A stretch of DNA of 64,000 nucleotides from UBA6136 sp964386975 (GTDB lineage Bacteria; Pseudomonadota; Gammaproteobacteria; Methylococcales; Methylococcaceae), in NCBI GenBank assembly GCA_964386975.1, contig CAYLUS010000004.1, positions 1 through 64,000 of the forward strand, given 5' to 3'. Position numbers and translations under genes: made by a program. How positions within the stretch are numbered: the first letter of the stretch is position 1; every line of letters begins with the position of its first letter. Shown here in pieces: positions 18,199-26,702 of the stretch. The notes under the pieces are model-generated. The model made no database searches and had not been told where the DNA came from. It worked only from the letters and a program-made list of their open reading frames with translations.

Positions 18199-18960
18199 TC
18201 AGCGTGATCGAAGCAGCAAGTCAACCCGTGCAAGATCCGCGGCGGTATCGACCCCAGCCTGAGGCGCTGAGTCGACCGGGACCACCCTGATTTTTTCCCC
18301 CTGATAAAGAATTCTCAGTTGCTCAAGCGATTCCACCGTCTCCAGCGGGGATGTCGGCCAGCGAATGTAGTCTCGCAGAAAACCGGTGCTATAGGCGTAG
18401 ATGCCGATGTGTCGGTACCAGACCTGTTCCGGTTTTAGCACGGCGCCCTCGGTCGAGAAAGACGCTCTGTCCCAGGGGATCGGGGCTCGGCTGAAGTAGA
18501 GGGCATGACCGTTGCCGTCGATCACCACCTTCACCGCATTGGGGTCAAAGATTTCCTGACGCTCTTGGATCCGTGCGGCGAGGGTCGCAGTCCTTGCGGA
18601 TTCAGAGGGCCCCAGCGCTTCTGCGAGTTGCTGGATCAGACGAGGATCCATCAGCGGTTCATCGCCTTGCAGATTGACGATCAGGGTGTCATCGGACCAA
18701 CCCAGCTGGTCGGCGACTTCGGTAATCCGCTCAGAGCCGCTGGCATGATCCTCACGGGTCATGACGGCCGTTACCTCAAGCCCCTTGACCGCCTCCTGAA
18801 TCCGAAGGTCATCGGTTGCCACAAAGACCTCACCGCCGGCTTCCAGCGCCCGCTCGCATACATGCACGATCATCGGGCGACCGGCCAGGTTCAGCAGCGG
18901 TTTTCCCGGTAGCCGGGTGGATCCATGCCGGGCGGGAATGACGATCTTGAATGGCTGCAC
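18199..18960 (-). CDS. kdsB: 3-deoxy-manno-octulosonate cytidylyltransferase (CMP-KDO synthetase)
   Basis: The 253-residue enzyme activates KDO with CTP for addition to lipid A. The N-terminal nucleotide-binding loop IPARHGSTRLPGKPL (8-22), the metal/CTP segment NLQGDEPLMDP and the region YRHIGIYAYSTGFL are diagnostic. It is the last gene of a minus-strand operon exbB-exbD-lpxK-trm112-kdsB, only 2 nt downstream of the Trm112-like gene. Confidence 0.96.
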   Translation of the reverse strand: MQPFKIVIPARHGSTRLPGKPLLNLAGRPMIVHVCERALEAGGEVFVATDDLRIQEAVKGLEVTAVMTREDHASGSERITEVADQLGWSDDTLIVNLQGDEPLMDPRLIQQLAEALGPSESARTATLAARIQERQEIFDPNAVKVVIDGNGHALYFSRAPIPWDRASFSTEGAVLKPEQVWYRHIGIYAYSTGFLRDYIRWPTSPLETVESLEQLRILYQGEKIRVVPVDSAPQAGVDTAADLARVDLLLRSR

Positions 18961-18962
18961 GG

Positions 18963-19172
18963 TCAGTCGACGAGTTTGGTTTTTTTCGGCAGGGCGTCGT
19001 ATTCCTCAAGGCTGATGCGACGGGCTTCTCCTTCCAGCATGACCGGGATGCCATCTCGAATCGGGAAAGCCAGGCGATCGGCCCTGCAGATCAGTTCCTG
19101 GGCCTCCCTCAGGTAGTCGAGATCCCCCTTGCACAGGGGGCATACCAGAATTTCAAGCAGTTTGTTGTCCAT
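18963..19172 (-). CDS. Trm112 family (YcaR-like) small protein
   Basis: The 69-residue protein begins MDNKLLEILVCPLCKGDL and contains LICRADRLAFPIRDGIPVML, the conserved pattern of the YcaR/Trm112 family. One N-terminal CPLC knuckle and a later single Cys are all that is left of a zinc ribbon. Bacterial members are typically encoded between lpxK and kdsB, as here. Eukaryotic Trm112 activates methyltransferases; the bacterial role is not settled. Its start overlaps the lpxK end by 20 nt. Confidence 0.93.
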   Translation of the reverse strand: MDNKLLEILVCPLCKGDLDYLREAQELICRADRLAFPIRDGIPVMLEGEARRISLEEYDALPKKTKLVD

Positions 19173-20172
19173 GGTTAAGGTGTTTCAGTTGTTGAACCAG
19201 TGCGTTGGAAAAGACGTCGGGGAGTTCGGCATCGACCGGAACATAATAGGCATTGACCAGCGTCAGCGAGCGACAGCGCATGGCGTCTTTTTCGGTCATC
19301 AGGAGGATTTCATCGGGGCGGACGTCAAGATCGTTCCGGGTGAAGGGGTGATGATCGGGAAACGGGGCTTCGATGATGTCAAGGCCATGCCGCCGGAGGT
19401 GAGTGAAAAAACGGTCCGGGTTGCCGATTCCGGCCACCGCCCGAACGCTCCGCCCCTTGAAATCGCCCAGCGGCCGGGTGGTTCCTGACGCATCGAGGGC
19501 CACTGCCAGATCGCCTTTCAGGTGCATCCGAATTTCGCCTTCTGGCGCCTCACCAGTATAGACTAGCCAGTCAACGCGTTTGAGTCGCTCCGGCGGCTCC
19601 CTCAGGGGGCCTGCCGGGAGGCAATGGCCATTGCCCAGGCCTCGGGTACCATCGATGAGGGCAATTTCAAGGTCACGCCCCAGGGCGTAATGCTGCAAGC
19701 CATCATCGGCCAGGAGGATGTTGACGTCCGTGGTGTCAAGCAGCAGTCGGGCCGCTGCCACCCGTTGTCGGCAGACCGCAACCGGTCGCTGGGTCCGGGT
19801 CGCCAGTAACAGGGCCTCATCGCCTGCAACAGCATACGGGGTATCGTCCAGAATCCGGATCGGTGCAGGGCCCTGATGGCCCCCATAGCCGCGCGTGATG
19901 ATGCCCGGCCGCCAGCCATGCGCCACCAGAAGCCGCGCAAGCCAGACCGTGAAAGGCGTTTTGCCCGTGCCGCCCACGCTGAGATTGCCGACCACGATAA
20001 CCGGCACAGGGAGGCGCTGGGCCGGGGCATGTCCCCGCTCAACGCGTTTTTGGCGGTGCCGCACGATCGCCTTGAAGAGGGTTTCCAGCAGGATCAGCGG
20101 CGCCGGTGGCGTGCGTTCGTGATCGTACCAGAGCTGCTCCAGCCAGGATCCGACCCGGTCGCGGATTTTCAT
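19153..20172 (-). CDS. lpxK: tetraacyldisaccharide 4'-kinase
   Basis: The 339-residue inner-membrane-associated kinase phosphorylates the 4' position of the lipid A disaccharide. VVGNLSVGGTGKTPFTVWLARLL holds the P-loop GGTGKT, and ILADDGLQHYALGRD carries the conserved DDGLQH catalytic motif. It overlaps exbD upstream by 4 nt and the Trm112-like gene downstream by 20 nt. The lipid flippase gene msbA, often found just before lpxK, is absent here and exbBD take its place. Confidence 0.96.
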   Translation of the reverse strand: MKIRDRVGSWLEQLWYDHERTPPAPLILLETLFKAIVRHRQKRVERGHAPAQRLPVPVIVVGNLSVGGTGKTPFTVWLARLLVAHGWRPGIITRGYGGHQGPAPIRILDDTPYAVAGDEALLLATRTQRPVAVCRQRVAAARLLLDTTDVNILLADDGLQHYALGRDLEIALIDGTRGLGNGHCLPAGPLREPPERLKRVDWLVYTGEAPEGEIRMHLKGDLAVALDASGTTRPLGDFKGRSVRAVAGIGNPDRFFTHLRRHGLDIIEAPFPDHHPFTRNDLDVRPDEILLMTEKDAMRCRSLTLVNAYYVPVDAELPDVFSNALVQQLKHLNHGQQTA

Positions 20173-20594
20173 TCGTCGCGGCGCTTGAGGGCACCAAACT
20201 CGACGCGGGTGAAGCCGAGCTGACTGATCACATCCATGACTTCGATCACTGCCTGGTGGGTGGCCTCACGATCCGCATCGATCACGATCAACGGATCGGC
20301 TTGATCTCCTGCAGCCAGCTTGATGGCCGAGCGCAGCCGGTCCATGGCGTTGCGCCCGAGCGGTTGGTCAAACACCGAGACCTCACCGCTGCGGCTGATA
20401 TGAAGGACGATGGCGGTGTCTCCGCCCGCCGTCCGGGGCGAGGCGCTCGAGGAGTCCGGTAGGCTGATTTCAAGGCTGGCTTGCTGCTGGAAGGTGGTCG
20501 TCAAGACCATGAAAATCAGCAGCACGATCAGGACGTCAATCATCGGAATCAGATTGAGTTCCGGCTCGTCCCGGCGCTGTGGTCTGAAATTCAT
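20169..20594 (-). CDS. exbD: ExbD/TolR-family biopolymer transport protein
   Basis: The 141-residue protein has one N-terminal membrane helix. LNLIPMIDVLIVLLIFMVLTTTF (about residues 13-35) includes the essential proton-binding Asp in MIDV. The rest is a periplasmic domain. With ExbB it forms a proton channel that energises a TonB- or TolA-like partner. No tonB or receptor gene is adjacent. Position before lpxK is a recurring gammaproteobacterial arrangement. Confidence 0.93.
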   Translation of the reverse strand: MNFRPQRRDEPELNLIPMIDVLIVLLIFMVLTTTFQQQASLEISLPDSSSASPRTAGGDTAIVLHISRSGEVSVFDQPLGRNAMDRLRSAIKLAAGDQADPLIVIDADREATHQAVIEVMDVISQLGFTRVEFGALKRRDE

Positions 20595-21223
20595 GGCGAG
20601 GGCGGGCTGCCGGTCGGCGGCTTGTTGAGGTGATCCATCAACTGGACCGCTTCCTCTTCCATGCGGACCGTCAGTTCGGCGACCCGCCCCTGGAAGTAGC
20701 GATAGAAAATCAGGCTGGGAATGGCAACGGCCAGTCCTGCGGCCGTTGCCACCAGGATTTCGGAGATGCCACCAGCCAGAACCGAGGGGTTATTGGCGGG
20801 GTTGCCGGCGGCGGAGAAGGTGGCAAAGACTTTCATCATGCCCAACACGCTCCCGAGAAGCCCCATGTAAGGCGAAATCGAAGCGATGGTGCCGAGGGTG
20901 TTCAGGTAGCGCTCCAGTTCATGGACCACTTGTCGGCCCGCTAATTCAACCTGATCCTGAATGCCCTTGTGGTCAAGATGCTGACTGGTCAGTGCAGCGG
21001 CCACGATGGCCCCAAGGGGGGATCCGACCTTGAGTTGGCGAAGGTAAACGTTGTCGATCTTGTTCTGACGCGCGCGCTTGACGACCTCGGTGATCAGGTC
21101 CGGCGGCATGACACTGGAGGTCCTGAGAGACCAGATGCGCTCGAAGACGATCGCCATGGCGATAATGGAGCAGATCAGAATCGGCACCATCATCCAGCCG
21201 CCGGAGGCTATGAGATCAAACAC
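20591..21223 (-). CDS. exbB: MotA/TolQ/ExbB-family proton channel protein
   Basis: The 210-residue protein has three membrane segments: ~10-28, ~115-140 and ~155-178. The MotA/TolQ/ExbB signature is seen in LGTIASISPYMGLLGSVLGMMKVF and ILVATAAGLAVAIPSLIFYRYF. The typical cytoplasmic loop lies between helices 1 and 2. It is the first gene of the exbB-exbD-lpxK-trm112-kdsB operon, overlapping exbD by 4 nt. The ~230 nt upstream separate it from the divergent lptM gene and should hold both promoters. Confidence 0.94.
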   Translation of the reverse strand: MFDLIASGGWMMVPILICSIIAMAIVFERIWSLRTSSVMPPDLITEVVKRARQNKIDNVYLRQLKVGSPLGAIVAAALTSQHLDHKGIQDQVELAGRQVVHELERYLNTLGTIASISPYMGLLGSVLGMMKVFATFSAAGNPANNPSVLAGGISEILVATAAGLAVAIPSLIFYRYFQGRVAELTVRMEEEAVQLMDHLNKPPTGSPPSP

Positions 21224-21450
21224 GGGTGGAATTCCTCATGGGGAGGGTGAACGGCATGCCGGGTCGTGAGGCATCGCCCTTGAAGACTTAGCCAGGATCG
21301 CCCGATCCTTAAAATGTGGGGATTCTAGCATTGCCTGATGCCCGCCTTGACCCCCCTCATCGGGGGAGTCCTGAGGTCGGCTCCTTCGCGCGCCGATTAG
21401 CGGGGGATCGCCGATTGGCTTAAACTACGGATTGTTTCCAAACGGTCTTG

Positions 21451-21813
21451 ATGATGCGCCACCCCGCCTTGCTGTTGATTCTGCTGCCGCCGTTGGCGTC
21501 CCTTTCGGGTTGTGGGCAGAAAGGCAACCTCTATATGGAAGGTCACGAGCCCCGCTCGCAAATGGGTGCGGTCAAGGCCCAGCAGCGGCGAGATGCCCTT
21601 GAGGCCAAAAAGCAGGCGGAGGAAACGCTCAAGTCCCCATCCAAGGTCCCCGAGGCGGTTTCAAAACCCAAGGCCGCGGCACCGGCTCAAAGTCCCCCGC
21701 CTTCGAACGGGCAGCCCAAGCCCTATGAGGAGGGGTCGACCCCCAACCCGGCCAAGCGTTGGGTCTCGCCCGATCAGAAGACGCCGGATCTCGAGCCCTC
21801 AGCTCCCAATTAA
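21451..21813 (+). CDS. lptM: LPS translocon maturation chaperone LptM (YifL-like lipoprotein)
   Basis: The 120-residue small lipoprotein has a signal peptide ending in a lipobox (SLSGCGQKGNLYM); GCGQKGxLY is the family signature. In E. coli the protein helps disulfide maturation of the LptDE outer-membrane LPS translocon. The ~90-residue tail is Pro/Ala/Lys-rich and of low complexity, and is longer than in E. coli. ATG codons at 21451 and 21454 are both possible starts; the ribosome site is weak. It sits directly before lysA-dapF, the usual genomic place. Confidence 0.87.
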   Translation: MMRHPALLLILLPPLASLSGCGQKGNLYMEGHEPRSQMGAVKAQQRRDALEAKKQAEETLKSPSKVPEAVSKPKAAAPAQSPPPSNGQPKPYEEGSTPNPAKRWVSPDQKTPDLEPSAPN

Positions 21814-21817
21814 TCGT

Positions 21818-23068
21818 ATGGATCATTTTTCCTATCGGGGCGATTCGCTGTTCGCCGAAGACGTGCCCCTCTCCCAAATCGCCGCGCGCTACGGTACGCC
21901 GGTCTATGTGTACTCGCGGGCCACCCTGGAGCGGCACTGGCGGGCATTTGATGATGCGTTCACGGGGCATCCTCACCTGATCTGCTATGCCGTCAAGGCC
22001 AACTCCAACCTCGCCGTGCTCAATGTCCTCGCACGACTGGGATCGGGGTTCGATATTGTCTCGGTTGGCGAGCTGGAGCGGGTCCTTCGAGCCGGTGGTG
22101 ATCCTTCGAAGATCGTCTTCTCGGGCGTTGGGAAGCGTGAAGATGAAATCCGCCGGGCGCTCGAGGTGGGAATCCGCTGCTTCAACGTCGAGGTGGCCTC
22201 AGAGCTCGATCGATTGAATCGGGTAGCTGGCCAGATGGGTATCAAGGCGCCGGTTTCCCTCCGCGTAAATCCGGATGTGGATGCCGGCACGCATCCCTAT
22301 ATCTCGACCGGGCTGAAGGAGAACAAATTCGGCATTGAAGTCGAGGCCGCCATGGATGAATACGGCAGGGCCCACACGCTCCCCCACCTTGAGGTCATTG
22401 GTATCGATTGCCATATCGGCTCGCAACTGACCAGTGTCGCGCCCTTCATCGATGCACTGGACCGGATTTTGGTACTGGTGGATCGGCTCCAGTCCGAGGG
22501 CATCCGGCTGCATCACCTGGATATCGGTGGGGGGCTCGGGATTCGTTACCATGAAGAGTCGCCGCCCGAGCCTTCAGATTATGCACGGCAGATACTTGAG
22601 CGGATGAAGGGACGTGATCTTGAGATCCTCACCGAACCGGGTCGGGCCATTGTCGGCAATGCCGGGGTACTCCTGACGCGCGTCGAATACCTCAAATCCA
22701 ATCGCAGCAAGCGCTTTGCCGTAGTCGATGCGGCCATGAACGATCTCATCCGTCCCTCTCTGTACCAGGCCTACCAGTCGATCGTTCCCGTCGAACCGCG
22801 GAAGGGTCTTGAAGCGGCTGCCTTTGACGTCGTGGGGCCGGTTTGCGAAACCGGTGATTTTCTCGGCAAGGACCGCCACCTTGCGATTCAGGAAGGGGAT
22901 TTACTGGCAGTGCGTTCATCCGGAGCCTACGGCTTTGCCATGAGTTCCAACTACAACTCGCGGCCCCGGGCGGCAGAGGTGATGGTGGATGGAGGGCGAG
23001 ACCAACTGGTGAGAGCCCGGGAATCGCTCGAGGACCTTTACCGACATGAAAAAACGCTTGAGGCCTAG
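21818..23068 (+). CDS. lysA: diaminopimelate decarboxylase
   Basis: The 416-residue PLP enzyme (fold type III) performs the last step of lysine synthesis. Lys60 in CYAVKANSN is the PLP lysine. Other signatures are GFDIVSVGELERVLRAG, HIGSQLT, LDIGGGLGI, EPGRAIVGNAG and GPVCETGDFL (catalytic Cys). The ATG at 21818 is 4 nt after the lptM stop, and the longer in-frame extension back to 21512 only shadows lptM. The end overlaps dapF by 23 nt. Confidence 0.97.
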   Translation: MDHFSYRGDSLFAEDVPLSQIAARYGTPVYVYSRATLERHWRAFDDAFTGHPHLICYAVKANSNLAVLNVLARLGSGFDIVSVGELERVLRAGGDPSKIVFSGVGKREDEIRRALEVGIRCFNVEVASELDRLNRVAGQMGIKAPVSLRVNPDVDAGTHPYISTGLKENKFGIEVEAAMDEYGRAHTLPHLEVIGIDCHIGSQLTSVAPFIDALDRILVLVDRLQSEGIRLHHLDIGGGLGIRYHEESPPEPSDYARQILERMKGRDLEILTEPGRAIVGNAGVLLTRVEYLKSNRSKRFAVVDAAMNDLIRPSLYQAYQSIVPVEPRKGLEAAAFDVVGPVCETGDFLGKDRHLAIQEGDLLAVRSSGAYGFAMSSNYNSRPRAAEVMVDGGRDQLVRARESLEDLYRHEKTLEA

Positions 23069-23936
23069 CCGGAGCATGGCACAGGATCAAGGCGGCAGCG
23101 CACCGCCACGATTGCAATTTACCAAGATGCAAGGGCTTGGGAATGATTTCGTGGTGATTGACGGGGTGCGTCAGACGGTCTTTTTGACGCCAGAGAAAAT
23201 CCGCTCGCTGGCGGACCGCCACTTCGGGGTCGGTTGCGATCAAGTGCTCCTGGTGGAGTCTGCCGAGCACTCACATGCCGATTTCCGGTATCGCATCTTT
23301 AATGCCGACGGCAGTGAAGTGGCCCAATGCGGCAATGGCGCCCGCTGCTTCGCCCGCTTCGTGCGGGACAAAGGGCTGACCGATAAGGATGAAATCCAGG
23401 TGGATACCGATGCAGGACGCCTGGTGCTCAAGCTGGTCGATGATGAGGGGGTCATGGTCAACATGGGCGTACCCCGTCATGCGCCCGGGGAGATCCCCCT
23501 GCTGGAGGAACCTGAAGCCCTGCGCTATACCCTGCGCCTTGGCGCCGAATCAGTGGCCTTCGGTGCAGTGTCGATGGGGAACCCGCATGCGGTCATTCAG
23601 GTGGATGACATCGAGACCGCCGAAGTGGAGCGGCTGGGTCCCTGGCTTGAATCCCACCCCCAGTTTCCGGAGCGGGTGAACGTCGGCTTCATGGCCGTCT
23701 TGAACCGCCATCAGGTGCGCCTGCGGGTCTTCGAACGGGGTTCGGGAGAGACGCTGGCCTGCGGCAGCGGTGCCTGCGCGGCGGCGGTGGTCGGGATCGA
23801 ACAGGGTCTGCTGGAGAGCCCCGTGCGTGTGGATTTGCCCGGCGGACGGCTCGACATAGAATGGGCGGGCAGGGGATCTCCGGTCTTCATGCGGGGGCCG
23901 GCCGTTACGGTTTTTGAGGGGGACATCGCACTTTGA
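23046..23936 (+). CDS. dapF: diaminopimelate epimerase
   Basis: The enzyme interconverts LL- and meso-diaminopimelate for lysine and peptidoglycan. FTKMQGLGNDFVVID marks the N-terminus; the catalytic cysteines are in QCGNGARCFARF and ACGSGACAA. The protein has 296 residues from the ATG at 23046, which has GAGGA about 10 nt upstream and overlaps lysA. An ATG at 23076 would give 286 residues, closer to the usual ~275, but its GGAG is too near. The downstream DUF484 gene overlaps by 4 nt. Confidence 0.97.
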   Translation: MKKRLRPSRSMAQDQGGSAPPRLQFTKMQGLGNDFVVIDGVRQTVFLTPEKIRSLADRHFGVGCDQVLLVESAEHSHADFRYRIFNADGSEVAQCGNGARCFARFVRDKGLTDKDEIQVDTDAGRLVLKLVDDEGVMVNMGVPRHAPGEIPLLEEPEALRYTLRLGAESVAFGAVSMGNPHAVIQVDDIETAEVERLGPWLESHPQFPERVNVGFMAVLNRHQVRLRVFERGSGETLACGSGACAAAVVGIEQGLLESPVRVDLPGGRLDIEWAGRGSPVFMRGPAVTVFEGDIAL

Positions 23937-24625
23937 AGCTGAAAGAACAATCGGAGTCCCTTGGGGCGCACGAGGTCGCAGACTATCTTCGGGAGCACCC
24001 GGATTTTTTCGAGACGCATCTGGACCTCCTTGAGACCCTGAGTGTCCCGCATCCCAGCGGCGATGCCGTGTCGCTGGTGGCGCGTCAGCTGGATCTCCTG
24101 CGGGAGCGCAATCAGCGCATGACCCGACAGCTCGAGGAGCTGGTACAGATCGCCCGTGACAATGATGCCCTCCACCAGCGGGTGCATCAGCTGACCCTGA
24201 CCCTGATCGATGCCAGAAGCCTCGAGGATGTACTGGGTAGCCTCGATTGGGGGCTGCACCAGTTTTTTCAGGCCGATTTCGTCGCTGTCCGTATTCTGGA
24301 TCCGGCCGTGGATACCCCGGTTCAGGGCTTGTTTGTAGATCAGACACATGCCCAGCGACCTTGGTGCCAACGGGTGATCGAGAGGGAAACACCCTTGTGT
24401 GGACCTCTGGAGCCAGAGCCGCTGGCATTCCTGTTTGGCGAAAATGCCATCGAAGTCGCCTCCCTGATCGTGGTCAGACTGGATCATGCCGGTCTCAAGG
24501 GCGTGTTTGCGATCGGCAGCCGTGATGGCGAACGCTTCCGGCGTGACATGGGTTTTGAGTTTCTCCGGCAGCTCGGCGAGACCCTCGCGGCCCGCTTGGC
24601 AGTCCTTCTCAATCCGGTACCCTGA
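23933..24625 (+). CDS. DUF484 family protein (GAF-like)
   Basis: The 230-residue cytoplasmic protein opens with the DUF484 pattern VADYLREHPDFFETHLDLLETLSVPHPSG, then SLVARQLDLLRERNQRM and a GAF-like domain (~85-225). The N-terminal part is predicted helical/coiled. It is almost always encoded between dapF and xerC in gammaproteobacteria, as here, 3 nt before xerC. The molecular function is unknown; I have no evidence of ligand residues. Confidence 0.92.
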   Translation: MKLKEQSESLGAHEVADYLREHPDFFETHLDLLETLSVPHPSGDAVSLVARQLDLLRERNQRMTRQLEELVQIARDNDALHQRVHQLTLTLIDARSLEDVLGSLDWGLHQFFQADFVAVRILDPAVDTPVQGLFVDQTHAQRPWCQRVIERETPLCGPLEPEPLAFLFGENAIEVASLIVVRLDHAGLKGVFAIGSRDGERFRRDMGFEFLRQLGETLAARLAVLLNPVP

Positions 24626-24628
24626 GGC

Positions 24629-25549
24629 ATGCAGCCTGAGGCAGATCGCCAGCGGTTTGCCTACCTGGAGCAGCTGCGGGTGCAGCAGCAGCTGTCCCCG
24701 CACACCCTCAAGGCCTATCAGCGCGATCTTGAAGGGCTAGTGGCCTATTGCGATGCCCGTGGAATCGCTTCGTTCCGGGATCTCGGCATCCGCGGGCTTC
24801 GGGAGCACCTTGCATTACGACACCGCGCTGGCCTTGGCAGCCGGAGCCTGCAACGCAGCCTTTCTGCGCTTCGCGGTTTTTTTGATGCCCTTATCCGGGA
24901 CGGAATTCTCGATCAGAATCCGGCCCTAGGGGTTCGTGCGCCCAAGGCCCCCAAGACCCTGCCCAAGCCGATCGATGTCGATGCCATGAAAGGGCTCCTT
25001 GATCAGGACGCCGAGGATGACCTTGAAGTTCGCGACAGGGCTATGTGGGAGCTCTTCTACTCCTCGGGCTTGCGGCTTTCCGAACTGGTGCAGCTGGACC
25101 GGGTGGATGTGGATCTCCGGGCGGGCTGGATCCGGGTTCAACGGGGCAAGGGGCAGAAAACCCGGCTGGTTCCCATCGGTCGCTGCGCCCTTCAGGCGCT
25201 TGAGGACTGGTACAGGCTCCGCGAGGGCTGGTGCCAGGCCACGGAGGATGCGGTGTTCTTAAGCCGTCTGGGGCAGCGGATTGCCAACCGCACGGTGCAG
25301 ATGCGCCTGTCCCGCTGGCAGCAACGCCTCGGCAGCCCCGAACGCTTGCATCCCCACCGTCTTCGCCATTCCTTTGCCAGCCATCTGCTCGAATCCAGTG
25401 GCGACCTTCGGGCCGTTCAGGAGCTTTTAGGCCATCAAAATCTGAGCACGACGCAGGTCTACACCCATCTGGACTTCCAGCACCTCGCCAAGGTCTACGA
25501 CGCCAGTCATCCAAGGGCCCGCCGCAAGGGTGGGCCGGTCCGGGGCTGA
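24629..25549 (+). CDS. xerC: site-specific tyrosine recombinase XerC
   Basis: The 306-residue protein, with XerD, resolves chromosome dimers at dif near the terminus. An N-terminal SAM-like core-binding domain spans ~5-95. The catalytic domain has the full pentad: Arg149 (SGLRLSE), Lys173, His243 and Arg246 (HPHRLRHSFASHLL), His269 (LLGHQNLSTTQ) and Tyr278 (VYTHLD). The chromosomal context after dapF-DUF484 is that of housekeeping xerC, not an integron or phage integrase. Confidence 0.97.
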   Translation: MQPEADRQRFAYLEQLRVQQQLSPHTLKAYQRDLEGLVAYCDARGIASFRDLGIRGLREHLALRHRAGLGSRSLQRSLSALRGFFDALIRDGILDQNPALGVRAPKAPKTLPKPIDVDAMKGLLDQDAEDDLEVRDRAMWELFYSSGLRLSELVQLDRVDVDLRAGWIRVQRGKGQKTRLVPIGRCALQALEDWYRLREGWCQATEDAVFLSRLGQRIANRTVQMRLSRWQQRLGSPERLHPHRLRHSFASHLLESSGDLRAVQELLGHQNLSTTQVYTHLDFQHLAKVYDASHPRARRKGGPVRG

Positions 25550-25615
25550 AGGGCGCTCTGGCCGCTTGTTGTATACTGATCCTCATCCCTCTGAACCAGA
25601 ACCGATTTTTTAAAG

Positions 25616-26665
25616 ATGTCCGACGAAGATCAGAACGAGATCGACCTTCAAGCTGAAGCGGAGGCCCCCAAGCGAGGCAGGAAGAAAGCGGCAAAATCGC
25701 GCGGCTTGTCGGAGCGGCCCCAGCTGAAGCGTCTGGGTAGTGGCCTTCTTGGGGTTCTGCTGATCATGTTTGCGATTGCCTGGTACTGGAGCCGCGAACC
25801 CAAGCCGTTTGATGTGGTGGAGGAGGCGGCCAAGGCCGCCAATGTCGAGAATCCCAAGGAATTGCCCTTGGGTTATACCTACGCGACGACCCTGATCGAA
25901 ATTGCCGAGACCCTGCTGCATAAACCCGGCGGTTTCCTGATGAACGACGTATTCCCGCCCAGCGTGCTTCTCGACAACATCCCCAATTGGGAGTTGGGTG
26001 CCCTCATTGCCCTGCGCGATGCGACGACGGCCCTGCGTAACAACATTGCCCGCTCACAGACCCAGTCGCAGGAGGACCCGGATCTTTCTAAAGGCGAACC
26101 CTTCCTGTATTTCGACTATCGGTCCTGGCAGTTGCCGTCGTCGGAATCCGAGTATGAAAAGGGAATTGAATCCCTGGTGGCCTATCGTGAGCGTCTGCGC
26201 AAGCGCGATGCCAACTTCTATGCCCGTGCCGACAACCTGAGGCAGTACCTCGAAGTGCTCGAAAAGCGTCTGGGTGACTACTCCAACCGGCTGAGTGCCA
26301 GCACCGCAGATCGTTTACCTGAGGGTGAGGCCGGGGGCGAGCGCCATTCCGAACTCGGAAGGACCCCCTGGTTGAAGCTGGACGACCGATTCTTCGAGGC
26401 CCGAGGGTATACCTGGGCGGCCATGCTGGTGCTCAAGGCCATCGAGTTCGATTTCAGGGATATTCTCGGTAACAAGACCGCCTTGGTCTCCCTTCAGCAG
26501 ATTGTGCGAGAACTAGAAAATGGGCAGGAGTCCCATCTCAGCCCGGTCATTCTCAACGGCAGTGGCTTTGGCCTATTTGCCAATTACTCTCTGACGCTGG
26601 CCAACTATATCGCTCGGGCCAACGCCGCGACCATCGACCTTCGCTCTCTCCTGCAGCAGGGTTAA
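25616..26665 (+). CDS. DUF2333 family protein, single-pass membrane
   Basis: The 349-residue protein has a charged, Lys/Arg-rich cytoplasmic N-terminus (~40 residues), one membrane helix (LGVLLIMFAIAWYW, ~43-58) and a large periplasmic domain. The stretches PGGFLMNDVFPPSVLLDNIPNW and YLEVLEKRLGDYSNRLS are typical of DUF2333. The function is unknown. It follows xerC by 66 nt and is convergent with rsgA. Confidence 0.88.
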   Translation: MSDEDQNEIDLQAEAEAPKRGRKKAAKSRGLSERPQLKRLGSGLLGVLLIMFAIAWYWSREPKPFDVVEEAAKAANVENPKELPLGYTYATTLIEIAETLLHKPGGFLMNDVFPPSVLLDNIPNWELGALIALRDATTALRNNIARSQTQSQEDPDLSKGEPFLYFDYRSWQLPSSESEYEKGIESLVAYRERLRKRDANFYARADNLRQYLEVLEKRLGDYSNRLSASTADRLPEGEAGGERHSELGRTPWLKLDDRFFEARGYTWAAMLVLKAIEFDFRDILGNKTALVSLQQIVRELENGQESHLSPVILNGSGFGLFANYSLTLANYIARANAATIDLRSLLQQG

Positions 26666-26675
26666 GACCGATCCG

Positions 26676-26702
26676 GTGCATCTTGGCTTCAGCCAAGGTG
26701 CA
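26676..26702. terminator. hairpin between convergent DUF2333 and rsgA genes
   Basis: GTGCATCTTGGC and GCCAAGGTGCA form an 11-bp stem with one wobble pair and a TTCA loop; the rsgA stop codon lies in the loop. There is no T tract on either side, so termination is likely but not the classical type. Confidence 0.4.

Noticed and set aside
21349..21370. hairpin GACCCCCC...GGGGGAGTC between exbB and lptM
   Set aside because: It has no T tract and lies between two divergent genes, so it is not a terminator; no regulator is known for such a site.
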